60,531 bases of DNA, taken from the NCBI GenBank assembly GCA_945787155.1, contig CALZHD010000004.1, forward strand, positions 1 to 60,531, in the 5' to 3' direction. The notes under the pieces are model-generated. The model was not told the DNA's origin, did not search any database, and saw nothing but the letters and a program-made list of their open reading frames with translations. The DNA is from an uncultured Gammaproteobacteria bacterium (GTDB lineage Bacteria; Pseudomonadota; Gammaproteobacteria; SZUA-140). How positions within the stretch are numbered: position 1 is the stretch's first letter; each line of letters opens with the position of its first letter. A program made the position numbers and the translations under genes. This document shows, piece after piece, positions 9,109 through 17,994 of this stretch.

Positions 9109-10404
9109 TTAGTTGCTGGATGTTGCCTTTGAGTGTGAGTGCGATCGTCGTGACGAGCGGCGTCTGCCACTGTCCGATTTTTGCTTGCGGTGAACGTTGG
9201 GGCTTTTTTTAGGGTAGATCGGTGGTTGTGGTGCTACCAGCAATTCCGTGGTGACTCGTTCGGTCGGAATCTTGTGACCGACATACTCTTCGATGTCAGG
9301 CAGCGCAAAGGCATAGTCTTCACAGGCAAAACTGATTGCGACACCGCTGGTACCAGCACGGGCAGTACGTCCGATGCGATGGACATAATCTTCCGAGTCC
9401 TGCGGCAGGTCGTAGTTAAAGATGTGACTGACATCCGGGATGTGCAGACCACGCGCGGCAACATCGGTGGCGACGAGGATCGGCAGTTCACCATCCTGAA
9501 AGCTTTTTAGCAGACTGATGCGTTTTTTCTGGGGCACATCGCCAGAAAGGGTACCGGCATTGAAGCCGTTGCCGGTCAGGAAGGCGTTGACCTTATTGCC
9601 TGCATCTTTGGTGTTCACAAAGATGATCGAGCGTATTGGATTGAGTTGTTTGAGCAGGCCGAGCAGGAGCGGAATCTTTTCATCATTGGAGACGTAGTAG
9701 ATGTGTTGCTCAACTTTGTCGGCGGTTACTTTATCCGTTTCGATCTTTACCAGCGTAGGGTTATTCATGTGCTCATAGGCGAGCTCGGTGACTCGGAACG
9801 ACAATGTGGCGGAGAACAACAGGTTGAGCCGCTGTTCGGGGGGTGGCATGCGGCGCAGTAGAAAGCGGATGTCCTTGATAAAGCCGAGGTCAAACATACG
9901 ATCCGCTTCATCAAGCACCATCACTTCAATCGATTTAAGATTGAAGATGTTCTGTTTGAAGAAATCGATGGTGCGGCCTGGTGTGCCGATCAGGATATCA
10001 AGCCCTGCGTGTAACATCTCTTTTTGTGTATCGTAACCGGCACCGCCGTAGACAACACCAATCTTTAGCCCGGTCATTTCGCCGAGGGTGAGGGCATCTT
10101 TGTGAATCTGGAGCGCGAGCTCGCGGGTCGGGGCGAGTACTAAAGCGCGAGGATTATGACCAACGACGGATTTATCGGCCTCGCTGGTGAGCAGGCGGTT
10201 CATTAATGCAATTAAAAATGCAGCTGTTTTACCGGTGCCAGTTTGTGCCTGTCCAGCGATATCGGTGCCTGCTAGCGCCAGCGGCAGGGTCTCTGCCTGA
10301 ATCGGGGTGCATTGATTAAATCCTGTTCTTTCAATGCCCTGCGAGAGTTTCTCCGGGAGATTCAGAGATGAAAATAGCGTGTTGGATAAATGATGTTCAC
10401 TCAT
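9109..10404 (-). CDS. rhlB: DEAD-box ATP-dependent RNA helicase RhlB
   Basis: The 431-residue product carries all core helicase motifs: the Q motif [16 protein letters not shown], motif I AQTGTGKT, motif II DEAD, motif III SAT, and motif [12 protein letters not shown]. Stretches such as [20 protein letters not shown] and [20 protein letters not shown] match E. coli RhlB much better than RhlE or SrmB. RhlB unwinds structured RNA for the degradosome (RNase E/PNPase). The C-terminal 40 residues are basic and Ser/Arg-rich ([17 protein letters not shown]), consistent with an RNA-binding tail. The gene is divergent from trxA, as in E. coli, which supports the call. The start has AGGA upstream (minus strand, about 10413). 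Confidence 0.95.
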   Translation of the reverse strand: MSEHHLSNTLFSSLNLPEKLSQGIERTGFNQCTPIQAETLPLALAGTDIAGQAQTGTGKTAAFLIALMNRLLTSEADKSVVGHNPRALVLAPTRELALQIHKDALTLGEMTGLKIGVVYGGAGYDTQKEMLHAGLDILIGTPGRTIDFFKQNIFNLKSIEVMVLDEADRMFDLGFIKDIRFLLRRMPPPEQRLNLLFSATLSFRVTELAYEHMNNPTLVKIETDKVTADKVEQHIYYVSNDEKIPLLLGLLKQLNPIRSIIFVNTKDAGNKVNAFLTGNGFNAGTLSGDVPQKKRISLLKSFQDGELPILVATDVAARGLHIPDVSHIFNYDLPQDSEDYVHRIGRTARAGTSGVAISFACEDYAFALPDIEEYVGHKIPTERVTTELLVAPQPPIYPKKSPNVHRKQKSDSGRRRSSRRSHSHSKATSSN

Positions 10405-10571
10405 ATTGCAGAAAGGATAGCAGATTCAGTGACATCTTTATGGTTTTTATTATTGATACAATGTTTGTGTATTGTGATTAGATTGTTAATAATTACGTTT
10501 AGCCATAGATCCTGAGACAGGGACGAGATGGGTTTAGGTCAATTCAATAAAGTAATCTGGAGGCATAGAGG

Positions 10572-10898
10572 GTGAGTGACAATATTAGCGCTGTAACAGA
10601 CGCCACATTTGAAGATGATGTACTTAAGTCTGAGGTACCTGTATTAGTAGACTTCTGGGCTGAGTGGTGTGGGCCATGTAAGATGATCGCACCGATTCTA
10701 GAAGAGATTGCCGCTGAATATGATGGCAAGATTCGCATTGCCAAACTAAATATTGACGAGAATCCTGCGACACCACCGCGTTATGGTATTCGCGGCATTC
10801 CAACCTTAATGTTATTCAAGGCGGGTAATGTTGAAGCCACTAAGGTGGGGGCGGTTTCCAAATCGCAGCTTTCAGCATTTCTTGATAGTAATAACTGA
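10572..10898 (+). CDS. trxA: Thioredoxin 1
   Basis: The 108-residue protein is a classical thioredoxin: [17 protein letters not shown] contains the redox CGPC site, and [14 protein letters not shown] holds the cis-proline loop. It reduces protein disulfides in the cytosol with electrons from thioredoxin reductase. The start is a GTG at 10572 with GGAGG at 10559-10563 upstream. The region usually read [15 protein letters not shown] has PPRYG here, a small change next to the active-site surface. It is transcribed toward rho. The region between divergent rhlB and trxA (10405-10571) is AT-rich and must carry both promoters; I could not assign them reliably. Confidence 0.97.
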   Translation: MSDNISAVTDATFEDDVLKSEVPVLVDFWAEWCGPCKMIAPILEEIAAEYDGKIRIAKLNIDENPATPPRYGIRGIPTLMLFKAGNVEATKVGAVSKSQLSAFLDSNN

Positions 10899-10933
10899 AA
10901 GACGAATAACTAATTTTAATTAAAGTATTTTAA

Positions 10934-10973
10934 GGACTGGACGTTATCACAAAATAGTGGTAGCGTTTAGTCC
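10934..10973 (+). promoter_or_regulatory. 17-bp hairpin in the trxA-rho intergenic region
   Basis: Bases 10934-10950 pair along their full length with 10957-10973 around the 6-base loop AAAATA. Four of the 17 pairs are G-U in a plus-strand RNA; on the minus strand these would be A-C mismatches, so the structure is specific to the trxA-rho transcript. The downstream sequence is TACTCAAAAAAAA, not a U-tract, so a standard intrinsic terminator is unlikely. It lies 36 bases after the trxA stop and 134 bases before the rho start. It may limit read-through, mark mRNA processing, or take part in rho autoregulation, which is known in E. coli. Confidence 0.6.
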
Positions 10974-11107
10974 TACTCAAAAAAAATAGATCAACGCCCT
11001 TGCCGGCACACCTCTCCTAAGTAATAGAAGCCAATAGATATATCTTTGGAGTGGAATCCGTTCTTTCTTGCCCACTTCATTTTTCAATAACTATCCAAAA
11101 AATTCAT

Positions 11108-12364
11108 ATGAATCTAACTGACCTGAAACAAAAATCCGCTGTAGAGCTGGTTGAACTCGCCCGATCAATGGGCATCGAAAACATGGCGCGCTCGCGTCGA
11201 CAAGATCTTATCTTTGCAATCCTTAAGTCCCATGCCAAAAAAGGTGAAGACATCCACAGTGTGGGTGTACTGGAAATCTTGCAAGACGGCTTTGGTTTTT
11301 TGCGATCAGCGGACAGTTCTTATCTGGCCGGCCCCGATGATATTTATGTCTCTCCAAGCCAGATTCGTCGTTTTAGCCTGCGCACCGGGGATACCGTTGC
11401 CGGTAAGATTCGACCGCCTAAAGAGGGCGAGCGTTATTTTGCGTTGTTAAAAGTCAGTGAGATTAATTTTGAGTCACCGGAAGTCGCCAAGAGTAAGGTG
11501 CTGTTTGAAAACCTGACACCGCTGTTTGCCAATGAACGTCTCAATCTGGAGCTGGGTAACGGCAGTACTGAAGACGTCACCGCACGTATTATTGAGCTGG
11601 TATCGCCGATTGGTAAGGGGCAGCGTGGCATGATTGTATCGCCACCGAAGGCCGGTAAGACTATGATGTTGCAGAGTATTGCTCACTCTATTACGGAGCA
11701 GAATCCCGAGTGCTATATGATCGTACTGTTGATCGATGAGCGCCCTGAGGAGGTGACCGAAATGGCACGCTCGGTGCGTGGTGAAGTGATTTCCAGCACC
11801 TTCGATGAGCCAGCAACCCGCCATGTACAGGTGGCTGAGATGGTGATCGAAAAGGCGAAACGCCTGGTTGAGCATAAGCGTGACGTGGTGATCCTGCTCG
11901 ATTCGATTACCCGTCTGGCACGGGCCTATAATACCGTGGTGCCGTCATCAGGCAAGGTGTTGACGGGTGGTGTAGATGCCAACGCTTTGCAACGCCCAAA
12001 ACGCTTTTTTGGTGCGGCGCGAAATGTTGAAGAAGGTGGTAGTTTGACCATCCTTGCGACTGCGTTGATCGACACCGGTTCACGTATGGATGACGTGATC
12101 TACGAAGAATTTAAAGGCACCGGTAATATGGAGCTGCATCTCGATCGTCGTATTGCCGAGAAGCGTATCTACCCTGCCATCAATCTCAACCGTTCTGGTA
12201 CGCGCCGCGAAGAGCTGCTGACCAAGCCTGATGAGCTACAGAAGATGTGGATCCTGCGTAAGTTGCTGCATCCGATGGATGAGCTGGCGGCGATGGAATT
12301 CCTGATGGATAAGCTCAAGGCGACCAAGACCAACGCTGAATTCTTTGATTCGATGAAGCGATAG
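11108..12364 (+). CDS. rho: Transcription termination factor Rho
   Basis: The 418-residue protein is near full identity in motif order to E. coli Rho (419 residues). The N-terminal RNA-binding domain opens [18 protein letters not shown] and includes [18 protein letters not shown]; the P-loop is [11 protein letters not shown]; Walker B follows in [17 protein letters not shown]; and the Q-loop/R-loop region contains [20 protein letters not shown]. Rho is a hexameric RNA-dependent ATPase that ends transcription of untranslated RNA. I place the start at ATG 11108, matching the conserved N-terminus; an in-frame GTG at 11051 would add 19 unconserved residues. Neither start has a strong ribosome site. 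The leader holds the hairpin above and a C/T-rich patch near 11060-11090 that could act as a Rho loading site. Confidence 0.97.
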   Translation: MNLTDLKQKSAVELVELARSMGIENMARSRRQDLIFAILKSHAKKGEDIHSVGVLEILQDGFGFLRSADSSYLAGPDDIYVSPSQIRRFSLRTGDTVAGKIRPPKEGERYFALLKVSEINFESPEVAKSKVLFENLTPLFANERLNLELGNGSTEDVTARIIELVSPIGKGQRGMIVSPPKAGKTMMLQSIAHSITEQNPECYMIVLLIDERPEEVTEMARSVRGEVISSTFDEPATRHVQVAEMVIEKAKRLVEHKRDVVILLDSITRLARAYNTVVPSSGKVLTGGVDANALQRPKRFFGAARNVEEGGSLTILATALIDTGSRMDDVIYEEFKGTGNMELHLDRRIAEKRIYPAINLNRSGTRREELLTKPDELQKMWILRKLLHPMDELAAMEFLMDKLKATKTNAEFFDSMKR

Positions 12365-12441
12365 CGGCTGCCCGGGTTAAGGCTATAGGCAGATTAATCA
12401 ATAGGTTAGTCTCATATGTTGGTTTGGGATGCGATATTAAC

Positions 12442-12470
12442 TTGCTGATCGACAAGGATTTACATACAAT
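12442..12470 (+). promoter_or_regulatory. Sigma-70 promoter of rpmE
   Basis: TTGCTG at 12442-12447 and TACAAT at 12465-12470 are separated by exactly 17 bases. Transcription would begin near 12477 and give a leader of about 70 nucleotides before the rpmE ATG. The leader contains a CCTG...CAGG hairpin flanked by G-rich arms (about 12488-12522). In gammaproteobacteria rpmE leaders are known to be bound by L31 itself, so this may be an autoregulatory element. Confidence 0.55.
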
Positions 12471-12545
12471 ACGCGGCCAGAGTTTATGCGGTGCCTGGAG
12501 TTGGTTCAGGTGGCGGCATATTAGAAATTTGTGAGGTTGAACAGA

Positions 12546-12752
12546 ATGAAATCGGATATCCATCCAGCTTATGACGAAATTGACGTTACCTGCAGCTGTG
12601 GTAACACCTTTAAGACACGCTCAACAGCGGGCAAAGCGCTGCGTCTAGATGTCTGTTCGATGTGTCATCCTTTTTACACCGGTAAGCAGAAGATCCTTGA
12701 TACCGCTGGCCGTGTCGATAAGTTTAGACAGAAGTACGGTAAGAAAAGCTGA
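12546..12752 (+). CDS. rpmE: 50S ribosomal protein L31, zinc-binding form
   Basis: The 68-residue protein starts [20 protein letters not shown] and ends [10 protein letters not shown]. Four cysteines, in CSC near residue 16 and CSMC near residue 37, form the zinc site of the C+ class of L31; paralogues lacking the cysteines (RpmE2) take over in zinc starvation. L31 bridges the two ribosomal subunits. The ATG at 12546 has GAGG about 8 bases upstream; a start at 12531 in the same frame would add five residues and overlap the ribosome site. It has its own promoter and a strong terminator, so it is probably a single-gene unit. Confidence 0.96.
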   Translation: MKSDIHPAYDEIDVTCSCGNTFKTRSTAGKALRLDVCSMCHPFYTGKQKILDTAGRVDKFRQKYGKKS

Positions 12753-12771
12753 TTTGAACTGGCCGCAAAGC

Positions 12772-13581
12772 ATGGCCGATTCACTAAAAAGGGTGTCTGA
12801 TTCAGGCGCCCTTTTTTTGTTTATGGCTGCCGCGTTATCTGTATGCACACTGTTTTATTCATCGACCAGTGTGGCTGAGCGTTGTACCGCCGAAAATATC
12901 GATGGATATCATAAGATTGAGTATGTGCATGATGGCGACACACTTCATCTGGTTGGTGGGCAAAAGGTGCGGCTTATTGGCATCAACACGCCAGAGCTAG
13001 CTCGCGATAAAACACCTGCTGAGTACTACGGGGTTGAGGCACGTGATGCGCTACGACGATTATTGAAGGCTGGCACACGCCTTGGTATCCAGTATGGACG
13101 AGAGCAATATGACCGTTATGGACGGACTCTTGCCCATCTATATCTGGAAGATGGCTTCAGTGTGCAGCAATGGTTACTTGAAAACGGCTATGCCATGGCG
13201 ATTGCGATCCCGCCCAATTTGCATAACGTCGACTGTTACCAGCAGGCCGAACAGTTTGCACGGATAAAGCGTCGCGGCATATGGGACCGCGGCGAGCTTA
13301 AAACGCTTGATGCTGCGGCGTTACGGCGCGGTGACCAGGGATTCAGATTGGTCAAAGGCCAGGTAACCAAGGTCAAGCGTACAAATAAATGGATCTGGCT
13401 ATCGTTGTCAGCAAATTTTTCACTGCGGATTGCACGTGAAGATGAGCGCTATTTTGATGATGGATTACTGGTCTCGTTGGCACAAAAAGAGGTCGTTGCG
13501 CGCGGATGGCTAACACAGCGAAAGGGACGATGGTCGATTCGGATCAGGCACCCAAGTTCGCTTAAGATTATCAGCGACTGA
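12772..13581 (+). CDS. Secreted thermonuclease-family (SNase-like) nuclease
   Basis: The catalytic domain matches staphylococcal nuclease: VHDGDTLHLVGGQKVRLIGI and INTPE carry the calcium-site Asp, the first catalytic Arg and the start of the active site, and the second conserved Arg lies in YGREQYDRYGRTLA. The enzyme cuts DNA or RNA using calcium. A hydrophobic segment GALFLFMAAALSVCTLFY, preceded by a basic residue pair, is an export signal. I choose ATG 12772 because it gives a normal signal peptide (269 residues); ATG 12823 would leave no basic N-region, and 12649 overlaps rpmE. No start has a good ribosome site. The last 80 residues form an additional beta-rich domain. The rpmE terminator lies inside the first codons. 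A nuclease after rpmE is also the order I recall in Pseudomonas. Confidence 0.85.
   Translation: MADSLKRVSDSGALFLFMAAALSVCTLFYSSTSVAERCTAENIDGYHKIEYVHDGDTLHLVGGQKVRLIGINTPELARDKTPAEYYGVEARDALRRLLKAGTRLGIQYGREQYDRYGRTLAHLYLEDGFSVQQWLLENGYAMAIAIPPNLHNVDCYQQAEQFARIKRRGIWDRGELKTLDAAALRRGDQGFRLVKGQVTKVKRTNKWIWLSLSANFSLRIAREDERYFDDGLLVSLAQKEVVARGWLTQRKGRWSIRIRHPSSLKIISD
12786..12818 (+). terminator. Intrinsic terminator of rpmE
   Basis: A stem of about 14 pairs (AAAAAGGGTGTCTG with CAGGCGCCCTTTTT, two G-U pairs) has an ATT loop and ends in a seven-T run. It begins 34 bases after the rpmE stop. It overlaps the likely signal-peptide codons of the following nuclease gene. Confidence 0.85.
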
Positions 13582-13745
13582 TGCATTGCCATGATTTGGT
13601 GGCTTCAGTGACTATTGTGTCGGTTAGGATACATCATAAAAAGGCATATCGCTGGATCAAATTTGCAGCAGATAGGGCAATGACCGATAATTGCCTGCTA
13701 GTGGTTGAAATACATTCTATATATTAAGGTGTGAGTGGTGGTTGT

Positions 13746-15011
13746 ATGACGGAAGAGAAAAAACAGGCGGCACTGAATTATCATGCCCAGCCGGAGCCAG
13801 GCAAGATCTGTATCTCAATTACCAAGTCTTGCATGACACAAGAAGACCTTGCCCTGGCCTATACCCCAGGTGTAGCAGAGCCAGTACGTGCAATCGCTAA
13901 AGATCCCGAGGCAGCATACAAATATACTGCAAAAGGGAATCTGGTAGCGGTGATCACCGATGGCAGCGCAGTACTAGGGCTCGGCAATGTCGGCAGTCTT
14001 GCCAGCAAGCCGGTCATGGAGGGCAAGGGCGTACTGTTTAAGAAATTTGCCGATATCGATGTCTTTGATATTGAAGTGACTGCAAAAGATCCGCAGGATT
14101 TCATTAATACTGTCGCCAACATTGCGCCGACTTTTGGCGGTATTAATCTTGAAGATATTGCATCTCCTCACTGCTTTGAGATTGAAAAGAAGCTGAGTGA
14201 GCTGCTTGATATCCCGGTTTTTCATGATGACCAGCACGGCACTGCTGTCATTACTGCCGCAGGATTGATTAATGGGCTGGAATTGCAGGGAAAACGCCTT
14301 GCACAGGCGAAGATTGTCTGCCTTGGCGCGGGTGCAGCGGCGATCGCCTCGATGCGCCTGCTGATAGCATTAGGAGCAAAAAAGGAAAACCTCAGGATGC
14401 TCGACCGTAATGGTGTTATTTACCGTGGGCGAGATAATGTGAATGAGTTCAAGCAAGAATTCGCTGTGGATACGGATGACCGCACACTTGCTGATGCAAT
14501 GACGGAGGCTGATGTTTTCATCGGACTGTCTGGACCAGATTTAGTCAGGCCAGAGCATATCGCTGCGATGGCTGACAAACCGATTGTATTTGCACTCTCT
14601 AATCCAGACCCGGAAATCTACCCAGCAGTTGCCAACGCGGTACGGGATGATCTGATTATGGCCACAGGCCGCAGTGATTTTCCTAATCAGGTCAATAATG
14701 TACTCGGCTTTCCATTTATTTTTCGCGGCGCACTCGATGTCCGCGCGCGTGCGATTAATGAGCATATGTTGATTGCGGCGGTCTATGCACTTGCTGACCT
14801 GGCGCGCGAGCCAGTGCCACAGGAGGTTCTGAGTGCTTATAAACTGGAGCAGCTGAGTTTTGGGCGAAAATACATCATTCCAACACCGCTTGATCCGCGA
14901 CTGATCGATCGCGTTCCAGCCGCAGTGGCCTATGCTGCAGTGGAGTCTGGCGTGGCCAGTATGGACTATCCAGAGTTTTATCCACGTATCGAGCATCGTT
15001 GTTACGGATAA
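13746..15011 (+). CDS. Malic enzyme (malate dehydrogenase, oxaloacetate-decarboxylating)
   Basis: The 421-residue enzyme converts malate to pyruvate and CO2 with reduction of NAD(P)+. Signature blocks are YTPGVAEP near residue 40, VITDGSAVLGLGNVG with the catalytic region, FADIDVFDIEV with metal-binding acids, DDQHGTAVITAAGL, and a Rossmann motif CLGAGAAAIAS. It is the size of the catalytic half of MaeB and lacks the phosphotransacetylase-like C-terminal domain of E. coli MaeB. The ATG at 13746 follows GGTGG; a GTG at 13731 is an alternative adding five residues. The neighbours mdh and gltA use the same metabolite pool. Cofactor preference is not clear from sequence. Confidence 0.94.
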   Translation: MTEEKKQAALNYHAQPEPGKICISITKSCMTQEDLALAYTPGVAEPVRAIAKDPEAAYKYTAKGNLVAVITDGSAVLGLGNVGSLASKPVMEGKGVLFKKFADIDVFDIEVTAKDPQDFINTVANIAPTFGGINLEDIASPHCFEIEKKLSELLDIPVFHDDQHGTAVITAAGLINGLELQGKRLAQAKIVCLGAGAAAIASMRLLIALGAKKENLRMLDRNGVIYRGRDNVNEFKQEFAVDTDDRTLADAMTEADVFIGLSGPDLVRPEHIAAMADKPIVFALSNPDPEIYPAVANAVRDDLIMATGRSDFPNQVNNVLGFPFIFRGALDVRARAINEHMLIAAVYALADLAREPVPQEVLSAYKLEQLSFGRKYIIPTPLDPRLIDRVPAAVAYAAVESGVASMDYPEFYPRIEHRCYG

Positions 15012-15148
15012 ACTGTTATGGATAAGCAGGGCTATCTATAAAATCGAATTCAATTTATTGCCAGGATGGCCGATTCATGCGTGTGAATGTAAAAATTTAT
15101 GACTGAACCAAGGTTCTGAACAAACGGTATAAGCGCTAAGGAGTAAGC

Positions 15149-16072
15149 ATGAAAAAGATATCGATTATTGGTGCGGGGCGTGTTGGTGAATCAACCGCAC
15201 AGATTCTGGCCTATCGTGATAATGCACATGAAGTGGTGCTGACCGATATTCGAGAGGGTGTCGCCAAAGGAACGGCGCTGGATTTACAGGAATCCGCCCC
15301 ATTGTTTGGCTTTGACACGCATGTGAGTGGTGATGAAAGTAACGCGGCAATCGCTGATTCAGATATCGTTGTCATCACTGCGGGTCTGCCACGTAAGCCA
15401 GGAATGTCGCGCTCTGACGTACTAGAAGCGAATCTTGCCGTGATCCGCCCTATTGCTGATGATGTAATGAAGTATGCCCCCAATGCGATGGTGATTCTCG
15501 TCACCAATCCCGTTGATGTCATGTCATATGCCTTCTGGAAGGCAACAGGCTGGGATCGTAGTCGCATATTTGGCCTTTCAGGAGTACTGGACGCAGCACG
15601 TATGGCGAGTTTTATTGCGATGGAGACCGGTTATTCGAATCTTGATGTTTCGGCGATGGTACTCGGTGGTCACGGTGACTCGATGGTGCCAATGATCAGC
15701 TACACCACGATCAGTGGTATTCCTGTGAGTAATTTTATGGATGCGGAGACGATTGCTCGTATTGTTGATCGTACTCGAAATGGCGGTGCTGAAATCCTTG
15801 CGTTGAAAAAGACCAGTAGTGCAAATGATTCACCTGCGGCAGCGGTTGCAACCATGATTGATGCAATATGTAACGATCGCAAGCGTATATTGCCATGTGT
15901 CGCAATGCTGGATGGAGAGTATGGCCAGCAAGATATTGCACTCGGCGTGCCGGTGGTGCTCGGCTCCGGAGGGGTGGAGAAGGTGATTGAATTGCCACTC
16001 AGTAATGAAGAGTCGACGCTGTTCAAGCAGTCAGCAGAGCAGGTAACTAACGACATCGACTTAATATCCTGA
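15149..16072 (+). CDS. mdh: Malate dehydrogenase, lactate-dehydrogenase-like type
   Basis: The 307-residue enzyme interconverts malate and oxaloacetate with NAD in the TCA cycle. The nucleotide motif is IGAGRVGESTA, the Asp that selects NAD ends the second strand (VVLTD), substrate-binding arginines sit in GLPRKPGMSR and VLDAARM, and the catalytic His is in LGGHGDSMVP. These features place it in the LDH-like MDH class rather than the E. coli class, a common choice outside the Enterobacterales. TAAGGAG lies just before the ATG at 15149. It follows malic enzyme by 137 bases and precedes gltA by 28 bases, so mdh and gltA are very probably cotranscribed. Confidence 0.95.
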   Translation: MKKISIIGAGRVGESTAQILAYRDNAHEVVLTDIREGVAKGTALDLQESAPLFGFDTHVSGDESNAAIADSDIVVITAGLPRKPGMSRSDVLEANLAVIRPIADDVMKYAPNAMVILVTNPVDVMSYAFWKATGWDRSRIFGLSGVLDAARMASFIAMETGYSNLDVSAMVLGGHGDSMVPMISYTTISGIPVSNFMDAETIARIVDRTRNGGAEILALKKTSSANDSPAAAVATMIDAICNDRKRILPCVAMLDGEYGQQDIALGVPVVLGSGGVEKVIELPLSNEESTLFKQSAEQVTNDIDLIS

Positions 16073-16100
16073 GCGTTATTGATTGAGGGAGAGGCATCAG

Positions 16101-17357
16101 ATGGGGAAGAACACATTTACAATTACGGACAATGCAACAGGCAAGAGTATTGAGTTGCCTGCGTTAAAAGATGCACAGAATATTTCTGCGATCGACATCA
16201 GCACCCTCTATCGTGACCACGGTTATCTGACTTTTGACCCTGGCTTTCAATCCACCGCGAGTTGCCGTAGCGGGATTACCTATATTGATGGTGAAGAGGG
16301 AATTTTACGCTATCGTGGTTATCCAATCGAACAGCTGGCTGAGAAGAGTAGCTTTCTTGAGGTCGCTCATCTATTGATGAATGGTGAGTTGCCAAGCAAA
16401 GTAGAATTAGACGACTTTGTCAGCATGATTAGCCGTCACACAATGTTGAAAGAGAGTCTACGTACCTTTTATAAAGGTTTCTATCACGATGCACATCCGA
16501 TGGCGAGTATGGTGGGTGTAGTGGGATCACTGTCGGCATTTTATCACGACTCGACTGATGTACATGATCCGCGACATCGTGAGGTTGCCGCGTACCGCAT
16601 GTTGGCAAAGATGCCGACCATCGCGGCAGCCTGTTATAAATATTCTATTGGTGAGCCCTTTATCTATCCAAAAAATCATCTTAGTTACTGTGGCAACCTG
16701 CTGCACATGATGTTTTCTGTACCCAGTGAAGAGTATGTTGTCGATCCTGTTGCCGAAAAGGCGCTGGATATGATCTTTATTGTGCGTTTATCGGGCAGCT
16801 CGGGCTCAAATCCGTTTGCCTGTATTTCATCGGGCATCACTGCGCTGTGGGGGCCTGCCCACGGTGGTGCCAACGAGGCGGTGTTGCATATGCTGAACGA
16901 GATTGGTGATACTTCTAATATTGCAAAATATATTGAGAAGGCGAAGGATAAAGATGATCCATTTCGCCTGATGGGTTTTGGGCACCGTGTCTATAAAAAT
17001 TATGATCCACGCGCTACGATTATTCGCAAGATGTGCCATGAGGTATTAGAGAAGTTTGGTGATCCCAACGATCCGCTATTCGAACTGGCGATGGGGCTGG
17101 AAGATATTGCCCTCAAGGATGACTACTTTGTTGAGAAGAAGCTCTATCCAAATGTCGATTTTTACTCAGGCATTATCTACAAGGCGCTCGGTATACCCAC
17201 CAATATGTTTACGGTGATGTTTGCGGTAGCGCGTACAGTCGGTTGGGTCTCGCAGTGGATGGAGATGATTGGTGAACCGGGGCAGCGTATTGGGCGTCCG
17301 CGTCAAATGTATATGGGTGAGGGCGTGCGCGACTATGTCGATGTCGACAAGCGATAG
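16101..17357 (+). CDS. gltA: Citrate synthase, type II
   Basis: The 418-residue enzyme condenses oxaloacetate and acetyl-CoA. Catalytic residues lie in [13 protein letters not shown] (His), [14 protein letters not shown] (His) and VDFYSGI (Asp). The N-terminal domain ([18 protein letters not shown]) is typical of the large, NADH-sensitive hexameric type found in Gram-negative bacteria. ATG 16101 has GGGAGAGG 7-16 bases upstream; a TTG at 16083 in frame is less likely. With mdh it forms a direct pathway step: the product of one is the substrate of the next. The transcript ends at a hairpin inside the convergent downstream gene. Confidence 0.96.
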   Translation: MGKNTFTITDNATGKSIELPALKDAQNISAIDISTLYRDHGYLTFDPGFQSTASCRSGITYIDGEEGILRYRGYPIEQLAEKSSFLEVAHLLMNGELPSKVELDDFVSMISRHTMLKESLRTFYKGFYHDAHPMASMVGVVGSLSAFYHDSTDVHDPRHREVAAYRMLAKMPTIAAACYKYSIGEPFIYPKNHLSYCGNLLHMMFSVPSEEYVVDPVAEKALDMIFIVRLSGSSGSNPFACISSGITALWGPAHGGANEAVLHMLNEIGDTSNIAKYIEKAKDKDDPFRLMGFGHRVYKNYDPRATIIRKMCHEVLEKFGDPNDPLFELAMGLEDIALKDDYFVEKKLYPNVDFYSGIIYKALGIPTNMFTVMFAVARTVGWVSQWMEMIGEPGQRIGRPRQMYMGEGVRDYVDVDKR

Positions 17358-17365
17358 TCGAAGTA

Positions 17366-17971
17366 TTACGTTTGCTGTAGCAGTTTTTCAACGTCCGATA
17401 TTGAAGCCCGCTGGACTGGTTTTCCATCCAGCGGGCTTTTTGGTGCCTGGCGGATCCCTATTTCAGGAAAGACAGTCAGCTCGACTTCGATTTCACCATC
17501 CTCGATGAGATAGAGCGGTTGGCGTCGAAGGTCATTTTCGTTGAAACGGCATTCACGCTCACCAATTTTGAAGGGGATATGGTGCTCCATCAATAGCCAG
17601 TCAAGCGCTTGACTGTTGTCAGTGAAGAGGTGGATATTGATCGCCGAGTGCCGGTCAGCAGTGCCGCGCAATACGGCTCCCACCAGGCGCGGTGAAAAAC
17701 GCTCCAGTAGCCGCATGATCTCAATGGCTGTTTTTCGAAGTACTCTGAGTCGGGTGGGTTGTAGATCCCGCTTGAAGATTGCCTGGTATTCTTTTAGTGC
17801 AAGTTCGATTTCAACATTGCGTGGCAGATGCCGCTCATTGGTTACCCCGATGCGATTGGCCGCCTTGCGCCTGGCGGTGTGAAAATCGGAGATCCCCTCT
17901 TCTGCCATGATACGGGCGGCTTCATTTGCAAGCTGTTGACGCATGCGGTGAGTTTTAGCGGTGTGTCGCAT
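17366..17971 (-). CDS. Conserved hypothetical protein with nucleotidyltransferase-like segment
   Basis: The 201-residue protein has a basic helical N-terminal half (RQQLANEAARIMAEEGISDF, then a Tyr/Lys-rich helix) and a C-terminal half with PRLVGAVLRGTADRHSAINI followed by HLFTDN. That pattern resembles the nucleotidyltransferase fold, where a Gly-Ser/Thr turn is followed by Asp/His residues, although the usual GSxARG-D-x-D motif is not intact. I recall related uncharacterised gammaproteobacterial proteins but no function. It is convergent with gltA (8-base gap) and lies in the same direction as PBP1A, whose stop is 23 bases upstream. Cytosolic; no signal or membrane segment. Confidence 0.7.
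   Translation of the reverse strand: MRHTAKTHRMRQQLANEAARIMAEEGISDFHTARRKAANRIGVTNERHLPRNVEIELALKEYQAIFKRDLQPTRLRVLRKTAIEIMRLLERFSPRLVGAVLRGTADRHSAINIHLFTDNSQALDWLLMEHHIPFKIGERECRFNENDLRRQPLYLIEDGEIEVELTVFPEIGIRQAPKSPLDGKPVQRASISDVEKLLQQT
17404..17441 (+). terminator. gltA terminator located inside the convergent gene
   Basis: AAGCCCGCTGGA at 17404-17415 pairs perfectly with TCCAGCGGGCTT at 17427-17438, with an 11-base loop and a run of five T on the plus strand. It begins 46 bases after the gltA stop. The same bases encode part of the C-terminus (around SPLDGKPVQRA) of the minus-strand hypothetical gene. Confidence 0.8.
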
Positions 17972-17994
17972 TGGAAGGTGTATTTACTGATATT

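Noticed and set aside
10405-10571. Specific sigma-70 promoters for rhlB and trxA
   Set aside because: Several weak TTGATA/TAATAA-like matches exist in this AT-rich region, but no pair stands out.
11051-11107. A GTG start for rho at 11051
   Set aside because: The conserved Rho N-terminus MNLTDLK begins at 11108.
12649-12771. An upstream start for the nuclease at 12649
   Set aside because: It would overlap rpmE by about 100 bases and add residues with no family similarity ahead of the signal peptide.
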